Assembly (NCBI GenBank): GCA_049658265.1
Contig: JBASOM010000116.1
Location: forward strand, 1-6,263
From: DTU063 sp001512695
GTDB taxonomy: Bacteria; Bacillota; Thermosediminibacteria; Thermosediminibacterales; Tepidanaerobacteraceae
Direction: 5' to 3'
Length of the DNA stretch: 6,263 nucleotides
In this document: one piece after another, positions 1 to 5,947 of the stretch
Layout: each line of letters opens with the position of its first letter
Position numbering within the stretch: the first letter of the stretch is position 1
Program-made: the position numbers and the translations under genes
The notes under the pieces: generated by a model
What the model was told of the DNA's origin: nothing
Database searches by the model: none
The model's input: only the letters and a program-made list of their open reading frames with translations

Positions 1-802
1 CCGTAGAAAGATTCATGTAGTACATGCCTTCCCCCGAAAACAGTTCATCGGGCAGCTCATCTTCCAAAAGCTCTTCAAAGTATCCCATGCCCTGACTTCG
101 CTTTCCTCCAAGACCCTCATCCGCCATCAGCCTTATGGCGGCCAGCAGGGAGCTGCCTATCTCGCCTTCTATGCAAAAATACATAAAGGGTTTTAGCAGG
201 GTATCGTCTTTCTGAAAGTGCCTTACTTCCCCTTCCTCCTGGTAAAAGAAGTATTCCGAGTGGTCATCAAAGCGGGAAATAGCTACCCTGGGCTTTGCAT
301 CAAAATCCAATAATTTTACCTTTTCGAAATCCTCATCAATGCCTAAAGCCTCAAGCTCCTCTTTTGTGCATGCAAACACTCCCCCAAATATCTTTAAATT
401 TGACATGCTAAACTCGCATTTGCCTCTTTCCTGCCAGGTCTTGTCTAGCTGCTCGAGGGCGCCGATGGAAATATACCTGACCTTTTTTTCCTGCTTATGG
501 GTTTGCAGGTCCTTGTCTTCCACGAATTCCTGTGGCAGCATCGGCCGAGGGAGGAAAAACAGCTCTGCCGTCCTTTGCTCTTTTATATTCAATGCTTGTA
601 TCCCGGGAAGAAGGGAAGAAATGCGGCAATTTTCAAGAGAACTAAGCACATTTTCCGCGTCGTCCAAGCCGCAAACCAGCAGGGCGCAATTGAACAGGGC
701 AGAAAAGAGCTTGTCCGATGAAAATATTTCCTCCAGCTTGCCGTGACTGCTTCCGAAGTGAAACTTGGTTCGGTTCTTGGGATAAAACTTAAAGACCTTC
801 AT
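1..802 (-). CDS. csm4: Csm4, type III-A RAMP subunit (C-terminus cut off by window edge)
   Basis: Csm4 is the Cas5-like RAMP subunit that holds the 5' handle of the crRNA at the base of the Csm complex and contacts Cas10. The frame starts at ATG 802-800 and is open to base 1, giving 267 visible residues (MKVFKFYPKN...); members are usually around 300, so only a short tail is missing. Visible family signs are the N-terminal RAMP strand, the SSDKLFSALFN segment (residues 28-38) typical of Csm4, and a glycine-rich loop GLGGKRSQGMGYF at about 230-242. The start lies 3 bases after the csm3 stop, and a GGGAG site (814-818) lies inside the end of csm3 with 11-base spacing, so translation is probably coupled. 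csm5 should follow to the left, outside the window. The identification rests on motif and position together. Confidence 0.9.
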   Translation of the reverse strand, partial: MKVFKFYPKNRTKFHFGSSHGKLEEIFSSDKLFSALFNCALLVCGLDDAENVLSSLENCRISSLLPGIQALNIKEQRTAELFFLPRPMLPQEFVEDKDLQTHKQEKKVRYISIGALEQLDKTWQERGKCEFSMSNLKIFGGVFACTKEELEALGIDEDFEKVKLLDFDAKPRVAISRFDDHSEYFFYQEEGEVRHFQKDDTLLKPFMYFCIEGEIGSSLLAAIRLMADEGLGGKRSQGMGYFEELLEDELPDELFSGEGMYYMNLST

Positions 803-805
803 GGG

Positions 806-1594
806 CTATTCAGCTCCCAGCTTATTTAAAAGTTCTCTTTCGAAAGTATCCCTCTGCTTTAAAAAGTCTTCCAACATGCCGGTATAGAGGACCTGCCGCT
901 GATTTGTCCCCTGGTAATCCTCAATGCTCTTTAAGGAAATTTCCACATCCCTAAACTCAATCCGCCCGTAGCCTCTGGAGCCGCTGCCGCCCAGGTAATC
1001 GTCTTCCAGAAGGTTGAGGCCCGAAATGAAATAATAGAATCTGTCGATGTCTTCCTTTTCAAAGAAGTCAAATACCATTTCAAAGTCGAATTCCGCTCCC
1101 CGGGGGACCCTTTCTGTCTGTCTCGGATGCTCCGCCCTTGATGTAAGCCTGTTGATGACGTTTTCCCACTTGCTCTCCGTATAAATGAGCTCCAGTTCCC
1201 TAAATTCCCCTTCCTTCTCTTCCATCTTGCGCCGGGTTTCCGGTGTCAGGTGGCAGTCCCTAATCACCAGGCGGGTAGGGCCGGCTTCCTTTGACCTCTT
1301 ATCGCCGGAGTTGCCGAAGACCACGCAGATTTTGCAGTCCTTTCGGCCGCAGTTGCAAAGGCCCGTATCGGATTTCTTGTTTTTCTCCATGATTGCTTCC
1401 ATCTCGCTCTTTTCAAGGAGACTTCGTATCTTGCCTTTTAGTGATGAGCCCGGTATGTAAGGAACGCCTTCGCTGGTTTTAATGACACAGTTATCTATAT
1501 CACCGATGGCCACGTCCGTCTTCGAACCCCCGATGGACAGGCCCGTAAGTGCCCTTATCTTGCCATTTATAAAAAGCTTTCCCATTAACCTCAT
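806..1594 (-). CDS. csm3: Csm3, backbone RAMP subunit and target-RNA endonuclease
   Basis: Csm3 (Cas7 family) polymerises along the crRNA and cuts the bound target RNA at 6-nucleotide intervals. The 262-residue protein shows the N-terminal strand with TGLSIGG (17-23), then GDID (31-34). Its last Asp, D34, aligns by eye with the catalytic Asp known in the family (D32 of the Staphylococcus epidermidis protein, from memory). PGSSLKGKIRSLL (48-60), SRAEHPRQTERVPRG (152-166) and the glycine-rich LGGSGSRGYGRIEF (201-214) are also classic. A cysteine cluster C80, C82, C87, C90 before VVFG probably binds zinc. The C-terminus runs about 35-40 residues beyond the last conserved strand and is charged and helical in appearance. 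The first ATG was chosen over the one at residue 4 because AAAGGGGG (1603-1610) sits 8 bases upstream of it. It lies 14 bases after csm2. Confidence 0.96.
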   Translation of the reverse strand: MRLMGKLFINGKIRALTGLSIGGSKTDVAIGDIDNCVIKTSEGVPYIPGSSLKGKIRSLLEKSEMEAIMEKNKKSDTGLCNCGRKDCKICVVFGNSGDKRSKEAGPTRLVIRDCHLTPETRRKMEEKEGEFRELELIYTESKWENVINRLTSRAEHPRQTERVPRGAEFDFEMVFDFFEKEDIDRFYYFISGLNLLEDDYLGGSGSRGYGRIEFRDVEISLKSIEDYQGTNQRQVLYTGMLEDFLKQRDTFERELLNKLGAE

Positions 1595-1608
1595 TATCCG
1601 TTCCCCCT

Positions 1609-2181
1609 TTATTTATCATCGCCAACATATTTTCTGTAAGCCACGATAGTTTCCATAAACTGCTTAAAATTGTTTAGGTGCTCATCATTGTCTATCTCCA
1701 TTGATTTAACCAGGAAATCCAACAAGTCCATGAACTCCCTCAAAACGGCGTTTTTCTCGTTTCGACCTGAAGTATAGGCAAAATGAGGCCGCAAGAGCTT
1801 CACATCTGATACTTTCTCGGCATTTAATATTCTTGCATAAATCTTCCTGATCATGGATGTGGTGACTTTTCCGTGTTTTAGCCTTTCTGCATAGCTTCTG
1901 GCATGGTCGCAGAAGGCGTCGTACTGTTCTTTTTGGCTGCTCAAACTGAGCACCTGCTTTTCAAAAAACTCCACATCCTCATTTTTTAGGATTTGGCAGT
2001 TTACGGCCCTCACCTTGTTGTCAGGCTGCTTTTGCACATCAAAGCTCAGCCTGGCATTCACGGACAGGTTCTCCATGCTCAGGCCTTTTGCCAGGGATTT
2101 TTCGTTGAAATAATAGTCCTTGCCGTCCTCACCGGTGATAAACCCGTAATTGCCTAGAATTGTCTTAACTTTTCCTTTCAT
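1609..2181 (-). CDS. csm2: Csm2 small subunit with an N-terminal cold-shock-like domain
   Basis: Csm2 is the helical small subunit that lines the crRNA-target RNA duplex in the Csm complex. Residues about 68-190 look like a complete Csm2: KVTTSMIRKIYARI (105-118), the LLRPHFAYTSGR segment (129-140) and the terminal FMETIVAYRKYVGDD (175-189), which is the usual FME-LVAY-KF-GG ending. Family members are usually about 120-150 residues, and this one has 190. The extra N-terminal 65 residues resemble a cold-shock domain: KGKVKTIL (2-9), an RNP1-like NYGFITGEDG (11-20), an RNP2-like KDYYFNEKSL (21-30), and strands ending VRAVNCQI (57-64). The start is secure: AAGGGGG (2190-2196) lies 8 bases before ATG 2181-2179, which directly abuts the cas10 stop codon. 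The extra domain is therefore translated and is not an over-extended call. It probably adds single-strand RNA binding, which is inference. Confidence 0.93.
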   Translation of the reverse strand: MKGKVKTILGNYGFITGEDGKDYYFNEKSLAKGLSMENLSVNARLSFDVQKQPDNKVRAVNCQILKNEDVEFFEKQVLSLSSQKEQYDAFCDHARSYAERLKHGKVTTSMIRKIYARILNAEKVSDVKLLRPHFAYTSGRNEKNAVLREFMDLLDFLVKSMEIDNDEHLNNFKQFMETIVAYRKYVGDDK

Positions 2182-4557
2182 TTAAGATTCCCCCTTGACT
2201 TTTCTTGTCTCCATCTGTGCCCATTTGACAGCTGCCGGAACTACCATGATGTTTTTCACCTTGTCATCAGCTGATTTTTCCAAAAGGTTATTTATCACTA
2301 TCCTCCTGTATTCACCTATTAACTTTTCGGCATCCTCCCGGGCCACATCCCTCAGGTAGTAAGCCAGGCGCCAAAATCGGATGTTGTCCACGCGTCCTCG
2401 CAGGGAGTCTTCCAGGATCCGCTTAAAGCCCAAGGTGGACCTCCATATCTTGTAGAGAAAGGCCCTGCCAAAGGACTCCGCGTTTTTCTTCTTTGCATTA
2501 TTGGCTATGATCTCCAGCAGGAGGCCTTTCAGGTTTTTGACCGCATCAAACTCCGTCCAGTTAAACACCTCTCCGAACAGGGATATCCTGTTCTTTTGGG
2601 AAACTTCCTGACCTTTTTCAAGAAAGTTCTTAGCATCCTCTAGGGCCTCTTCCGTTATGCGGGATGACATGATGATGGGGAAGTCCTCCCTGAATATGCA
2701 GATGCCAGCAGAAAAGGTCACCTGGGGATGGTAGCAGGTAAATTCCCTGAACTTCGCGTAAAACTCCTTTGCAAAATCCAGCACCTTGTCCCAGGCGCCC
2801 ACCACAAAGGTGTCATCACCGCCGGAAAATACCACATACAGGGAGGCCTGCCATTTGTTTTCCCGGATGATGTGATTTATGTACCCTTCGAAAAAGAGCG
2901 CCAGCATTCGGCTAAGGGATGTGACCCTGGAAACCGTTGAACTTACTCCCAAGCCCTTGGAAAAGATGTTGCCCAGGTTATCCACATCGAGCTTCAGCAG
3001 GGCAAGCTTCCTGTCCCCCATGCTCTTTGCCGCAATGTCGGCAAAGCTTAGCTGCTGATTCTTTTCGGCATCGCGGGGAAGCTGGTAGGAACCCATCGCA
3101 AAGCCCTTAAAGCCTTCTCCTAAAAAGTCCGTGTCATTTATCAAAAAAGCGTGTACCTTGTTAGTATCTTTCAGACGCCGCCTCTTTGTAAAATGGTATT
3201 CATAGCCAAGCTGCCTGAACATGTCCTGATAATCCTTAATGTCTTCCTTCTCCTCTGCGTCCACTTCTTTTATTACCAGACAGTCGGCATCCTTTAAGTC
3301 ATTTGTTAAATCGATGAAGCTAGCGCATAAACTGCAGTAGCTCTTTTCATTTTCAGGATTGATTGTTATTTTCCTCTCCGTATTTTCCACACCACATAGC
3401 TGGCAGTAAGTGCCGGCCTTCGAGCCTACTCCCAAGGGGCCGAAAATCAACTCGTAATTTTCCCGCAGGTCAATCTCCCGCCACCTTCTCCGCTTTAGCA
3501 GGTCCACCTTTTGCGTGATCTTGTTCCAATGGCTGTTGAAGTGCGTCATGTCTTTTGGGGAAAGCAAGATATAATCTAAGGCCACGTATACGGAGCCGCC
3601 GTGGACCTTGAGCAGCAGGCGAGAAACCCTTTTTCTTATCTCATCAAATTTTGCTTCACAGGTCTTAGGGACTAAAATATAAAAATTGCCTCCACCGTTG
3701 TACAGGATATTTGCATCCTCAAGGCCCATTTCCCTTACCATGTACCTGGTAATCACATCGGAAAGCAGGGCGATGTATACCGAGTGGCCTTTTAAAGACT
3801 TGGCTGCACCTTTGCTGGGAATGTGGAAGATAAAGTCCTGTATCCCTGAGACATCTCCCTTTATCAGCATGAAGTGTTCATCGGTATTGTCCGTCATCTT
3901 GTTTAATCCCTCTGAAGTAAGGCTGCTGGCAGCATACTCCTCGTAAAGGCAAAGGGCAATAGCTGCCGTAGTTTTAGCATGGTCAAAGAGGGAAATGTCC
4001 GGTACGTAATTGGTGGTTTGGGCAGGAATGCACCATAGGTATTTTTCCAACAAATAATACAGTTGTGTAGAGTTTTCTACGGCGGGAAGCTCATTTAAAA
4101 AAGCGTCCGCCAACTTTTTGTACTCGGCTGTAGTCAGGGAAAGCCCTTCTTTTGGAAATCCTTCCGATACGGAAAGAGGTGCAAGGGCATATCCGTACCT
4201 CTTATCTATGCCGTCAAAAAGCCTTGCAAAGATAGGAGTCAGGGGCACGGTGAAGTACTTCTCCTTCGTTTCCCCTTCTTCTCTCTCCGATGATGACAAC
4301 CAATCGGCAAGTTGGATTATCCTTTCAAGGTCATTTCTCGGCTCATGGTGATAAAGTGCCAGGTCAATTAGTTCTTGGCCGTGCTTTTTAAAAAAAGGAC
4401 TTATCTTGCTGAGGGTCTCCAGCAATTGTGCCGAGTACTTAGGATGGCCCACCTTTACATGTTTGAACTTTTCATCGACTGTATAACTTTTGCTCCGTTC
4501 GGTGAACTTTCCTATATCGTGAAGTAAAGCTGCCAAATATACTGTTTCTTTAAGCAA
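2182..4557 (-). CDS. cas10: Cas10/Csm1, HD nuclease and GGDD cyclic-oligoadenylate synthase
   Basis: This is the large subunit of the type III-A complex. Numbered from the TTG at 4557 it has 791 residues. An N-terminal HD domain (HDIGK with H13-D14; H70-H71; D85) predicts single-stranded DNA cleavage. The first Palm domain begins near KGDVSGIQDFIF (233-244) and has GGGN (288-291) instead of a catalytic motif. A zinc ribbon follows (C385, C388, C408, C411). The second Palm domain carries LKLDVDNLG (D524, D526) and intact GGDD (579-582), the residues that make cyclic oligoadenylate from ATP. A helical D4 domain ends the protein. Nothing suggests inactivation. An earlier in-frame TTG at 4578 would add 7 residues, but the AGGGAGG site (4565-4571) lies 7 bases before the 4557 TTG, and the shorter form starts close to the HD helix as Csm1 usually does. 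It overlaps the cas6 stop by 8 bases. Confidence 0.97.
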   Translation of the reverse strand: MLKETVYLAALLHDIGKFTERSKSYTVDEKFKHVKVGHPKYSAQLLETLSKISPFFKKHGQELIDLALYHHEPRNDLERIIQLADWLSSSEREEGETKEKYFTVPLTPIFARLFDGIDKRYGYALAPLSVSEGFPKEGLSLTTAEYKKLADAFLNELPAVENSTQLYYLLEKYLWCIPAQTTNYVPDISLFDHAKTTAAIALCLYEEYAASSLTSEGLNKMTDNTDEHFMLIKGDVSGIQDFIFHIPSKGAAKSLKGHSVYIALLSDVITRYMVREMGLEDANILYNGGGNFYILVPKTCEAKFDEIRKRVSRLLLKVHGGSVYVALDYILLSPKDMTHFNSHWNKITQKVDLLKRRRWREIDLRENYELIFGPLGVGSKAGTYCQLCGVENTERKITINPENEKSYCSLCASFIDLTNDLKDADCLVIKEVDAEEKEDIKDYQDMFRQLGYEYHFTKRRRLKDTNKVHAFLINDTDFLGEGFKGFAMGSYQLPRDAEKNQQLSFADIAAKSMGDRKLALLKLDVDNLGNIFSKGLGVSSTVSRVTSLSRMLALFFEGYINHIIRENKWQASLYVVFSGGDDTFVVGAWDKVLDFAKEFYAKFREFTCYHPQVTFSAGICIFREDFPIIMSSRITEEALEDAKNFLEKGQEVSQKNRISLFGEVFNWTEFDAVKNLKGLLLEIIANNAKKKNAESFGRAFLYKIWRSTLGFKRILEDSLRGRVDNIRFWRLAYYLRDVAREDAEKLIGEYRRIVINNLLEKSADDKVKNIMVVPAAVKWAQMETRKVKGES

Positions 4558-5311
4558 GCCCTTTCCTCCCTTCGTCAATTATTTCAAAACACCCAAAGCC
4601 CTGGGGATTTTTAGAGCCAAGGCCTGAGTCATAGGCAGTTTTTATGAGCCTCTTATCCCCTTGAAGTCTGTATATTCCAAGCCAGCCCTTGATGACCGTT
4701 CCCTTATAGTTGAGGATTTTGCAGTACCTCCTATCCCGAGGTCTCGTAGGAATAATCTTAAATTCAAGATTTTCAAGCCTTTCTCCCGTTAACAAAAAGT
4801 GCTTTTTCTCTACATTTTCCCGGATAAGCTCATTAAAGGCCTCATCCCAGGGAGAGTAGTATATGGTCTTTCCACTATCTTTGTGGGTCCTGTAGGCAAC
4901 AACAGGCGAGAGCATCTTGACCTTCACATCATCCCCTAAAGCTTCAAAATTTATCTCAGGGCAGACCCTCACGCTCTCCAGAAAAATATCCTGCTTCAGC
5001 AGAACAAAGTGAGTCCTCTGCATCATGCCTTCCGACAGCTCCCGCAGGAACCTTTCGATGGGGGATGCCACCGTCAGCTCAACAGAAGAGGTAAATTCTA
5101 TCTTCCCATCATCTCTCATCTTAAAAGGACCTCTAAGACGGGAAAAGGTAAAGAGCTTAAAACTTCGCCCATTTAATAAAAAACCCTGGTCGTGTAAAAA
5201 ATCCGCCAGCTCAGGAGAGATATTGTTGTATAGCATGCTTTGAAGGGCATGATTGTACTGGACGGGGATAACAATGGGCTCGTCACTGGAAAATCTGAAC
5301 TTTATTCGCAC
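4550..5311 (-). CDS. cas6: Cas6, CRISPR pre-crRNA endoribonuclease
   Basis: Cas6 cuts the CRISPR transcript within each repeat, leaving an 8-nucleotide 5' handle on the crRNA. The 253-residue protein is the usual family length, with two ferredoxin-like halves. Visible signs are MRIKFRFSSDEPIVIP at the start, YNHALQSMLY (19-28), LHDQGF (39-44) followed by FKLFTFSRLRG (51-61), SPVVAYRTH (135-143), and the C-terminal glycine-rich loop SGLGSKNPQGFGCFEII (229-245). H40, with Y28 and K52, is the likely catalytic set by analogy with other Cas6 enzymes; this assignment is inferred. The start is GTG 5311-5309, supported by a perfect AGGAGG (5319-5324) at 7-base spacing. The ATG two bases upstream is in another frame and stops after three codons. 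It is the first gene of the operon, and its end overlaps the start of cas10. Confidence 0.95.
   Translation of the reverse strand: MRIKFRFSSDEPIVIPVQYNHALQSMLYNNISPELADFLHDQGFLLNGRSFKLFTFSRLRGPFKMRDDGKIEFTSSVELTVASPIERFLRELSEGMMQRTHFVLLKQDIFLESVRVCPEINFEALGDDVKVKMLSPVVAYRTHKDSGKTIYYSPWDEAFNELIRENVEKKHFLLTGERLENLEFKIIPTRPRDRRYCKILNYKGTVIKGWLGIYRLQGDKRLIKTAYDSGLGSKNPQGFGCFEIIDEGRKGLA
4565..4571 (-). promoter_or_regulatory. Ribosome binding site deciding the cas10 start
   Basis: On the minus strand this reads AGGGAGG, followed 7 bases later by TTG at 4557-4555. It lies inside the last codons of cas6, so termination of cas6 and initiation of cas10 are coupled. No comparable site precedes the other in-frame TTG at 4578, which is why the shorter Cas10 was chosen. 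Confidence 0.7.
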
Positions 5312-5350
5312 ATTACTGCCTCCTGCTTGTGAAAGTAAGTTAGAAATGAT

Positions 5351-5379
5351 TGTCCATTAATGCAACAATTAAATGGACA
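5351..5379. promoter_or_regulatory. Inverted repeat in the cas6 leader (possible operator or hairpin)
   Basis: TGTCCATT (5351-5358) and AATGGACA (5372-5379) are perfect 8-base complements. With one bulged base the pairing extends to TGTCCATTAAT / ATTAAATGGACA, leaving only about 6 bases between the arms. It lies about 40 bases before the cas6 GTG and outside any gene. It has no T-run on the minus strand, so it is not a standard terminator. A repressor operator or a 5'-UTR hairpin controlling the operon are the likeliest roles. The symmetry is seen; the role is inferred. Confidence 0.5.
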
Positions 5380-5389
5380 TATTCAACAT

Positions 5390-5398
5390 ATTATGCCA
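5390..5398 (-). promoter_or_regulatory. Candidate extended -10 promoter for the cas operon
   Basis: The minus strand reads TGG-CATAAT, an extended -10 element (TGn) with one mismatch to TATAAT. It lies about 80 bases before the cas6 start and just downstream of the terminator at 5427-5457, where an operon promoter is needed. No convincing -35 box is found 17 bases upstream (GGGATT). If used, transcription would start near 5383, placing the dyad at 5351-5379 right at the start of the transcript. The sequence here is AT-rich, so chance matches are likely. Confidence 0.33.
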
Positions 5399-5423
5399 AA
5401 AATCCTCTAAAAAATCCCTTAAT

Positions 5424-5457
5424 GAAAAAGAGCAGCAAAGAAGGTTTGCTGCTCTTT
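5424..5457 (-). terminator. Rho-independent terminator upstream of the cas operon
   Basis: A perfect 13-base-pair stem is formed by 5427-5439 (AAAGAGCAGCAAA) and 5445-5457 with a 5-base loop. On the minus strand the stem runs directly into a T-run (CTTTTTC at 5430-5424), the arrangement of an intrinsic terminator for leftward transcription. On the plus strand the following bases are less T-rich. It would stop transcripts from the chemotaxis-receptor remnant and the repeat at 5473, insulating the cas operon and implying that the operon has its own promoter. Confidence 0.8.
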
Positions 5458-5472
5458 CCTTTGAGTTTATCC

Positions 5473-5501
5473 CTTTCAATCCCTCATAGGTAGACTAAAA
5501 C
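5473..5501 (-). repeat. Solitary CRISPR-type direct repeat
   Basis: Read on the minus strand from 5501, the 29 bases begin GTTTTAGTCTACC and end TATGAGGGATTGAAAG. This is the pattern of the 29-30-base Cas6-processed repeats common with type I-B and III systems in Clostridia and relatives: a GTTTT-AG start, CTACCTAT-A-GG middle and ATTGAAA(C) end, with the last eight bases equal to the crRNA 5' handle. The last base is G where C is usual. No second copy is present within spacer distance on either side, so this is a lone repeat and not an array in this window. It begins 10 bases after the stop codon of the chemotaxis remnant and ends 15 bases before the terminator stem. Recognition is by pattern memory, not by a search. 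Confidence 0.7.
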
Positions 5502-5511
5502 AGAATTGAGG

Positions 5512-5799
5512 TTATAACGGGTTCAATGTTTTCGGGGTGTCAATGCCCTGCAATAAAGAATCTACCATCTGAAGGCTCTTTTGCAATTCATCCACAGTTG
5601 ATGCAGTAGTATCAACTGAATCTTTCAAGGTATCCATATATCCGGTGACCCGGTTAATTTTGTTCCAGTTTTCCTGCATATCGCTGTTCATCTTTTGGGA
5701 CTCTGCCGCTACTTCCTGTGATACCGTCGCCGTTTTGTCCATGTTCTTCAAGGAGAACTGGATCGCATTATTGACCTCGGTAATATTTTGTTCCTCATT
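5512..5799 (-). pseudogene. C-terminal remnant of a methyl-accepting chemotaxis protein
   Basis: The frame from just after an in-frame TAA (5802-5800) to the stop at 5512-5514 encodes about 95 residues: NEEQNITEVNNAIQ..., then MDKTATVSQEVAAESQKM, and a heptad-like tail ending TPKTLNPL. The E-EQ...ITEVN-AI...MD--T...S-EVAAES-KM pattern is that of the distal cytoplasmic helix of a chemotaxis receptor, which normally follows several hundred residues of sensor, membrane and signalling domains. None of those are here. A TTG at 5751 could start a 79-residue version, but no good ribosome site precedes it. A ribosome site (GAGG) and ATG at 5831 start MKKFMWCYLD... in another frame that dies at 5748, so an internal deletion with a frameshift is plausible. 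Function is unlikely. Confidence 0.6.
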
Positions 5800-5851
5800 T
5801 TATCCAAATAACACCACATGAACTTTTTCATATATTAGTTCCTCTATAACG

Positions 5852-5884
5852 CAAATAAGGCAGACTTTTACTCTGCCTTATTTG
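5852..5884 (-). terminator. Hairpin terminator downstream of the HEPN gene
   Basis: CAAATAAGGCAGA (5852-5864) and TCTGCCTTATTTG (5872-5884) form a perfect 13-base-pair stem with a 7-base loop. It starts 63 bases after the stop of the HEPN gene. The U-rich part on the minus strand is inside the stem (TTATTTG), so the T-tract is weaker than at 5424. It may work in either direction, but leftward use after the HEPN gene fits the gene order. Confidence 0.6.
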
Positions 5885-5947
5885 AAATACCCTTTTTCAG
5901 TTAATCTCATTAATCTAAAATACGCTAATCCCTTATTGAAACAACAA

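Noticed and set aside
339..746. Plus-strand open frame of 135 codons
   Set aside because: It lies antisense to csm4, which has clear family motifs in the other strand; the translation has no recognisable domain and is low-complexity Ser-rich, as expected for a shadow frame.
5302..5313. ATG two bases upstream of the cas6 GTG as the start codon
   Set aside because: It is in a different frame and reaches TAA after three codons; the GTG start has ideal AGGAGG spacing and gives the full Cas6 N-terminus.
5748..5831. 27-codon frame starting MKKFMWCYLD with a ribosome site
   Set aside because: Too short and without recognisable features to call as a gene; it overlaps the chemotaxis remnant in another frame and is best read as part of the deletion scar.
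5936..5943. ATTGAAAC on the plus strand, identical to a typical crRNA handle
   Set aside because: The bases before it match the rest of the repeat at only about chance level, and an eight-base match is not rare in a window this size.
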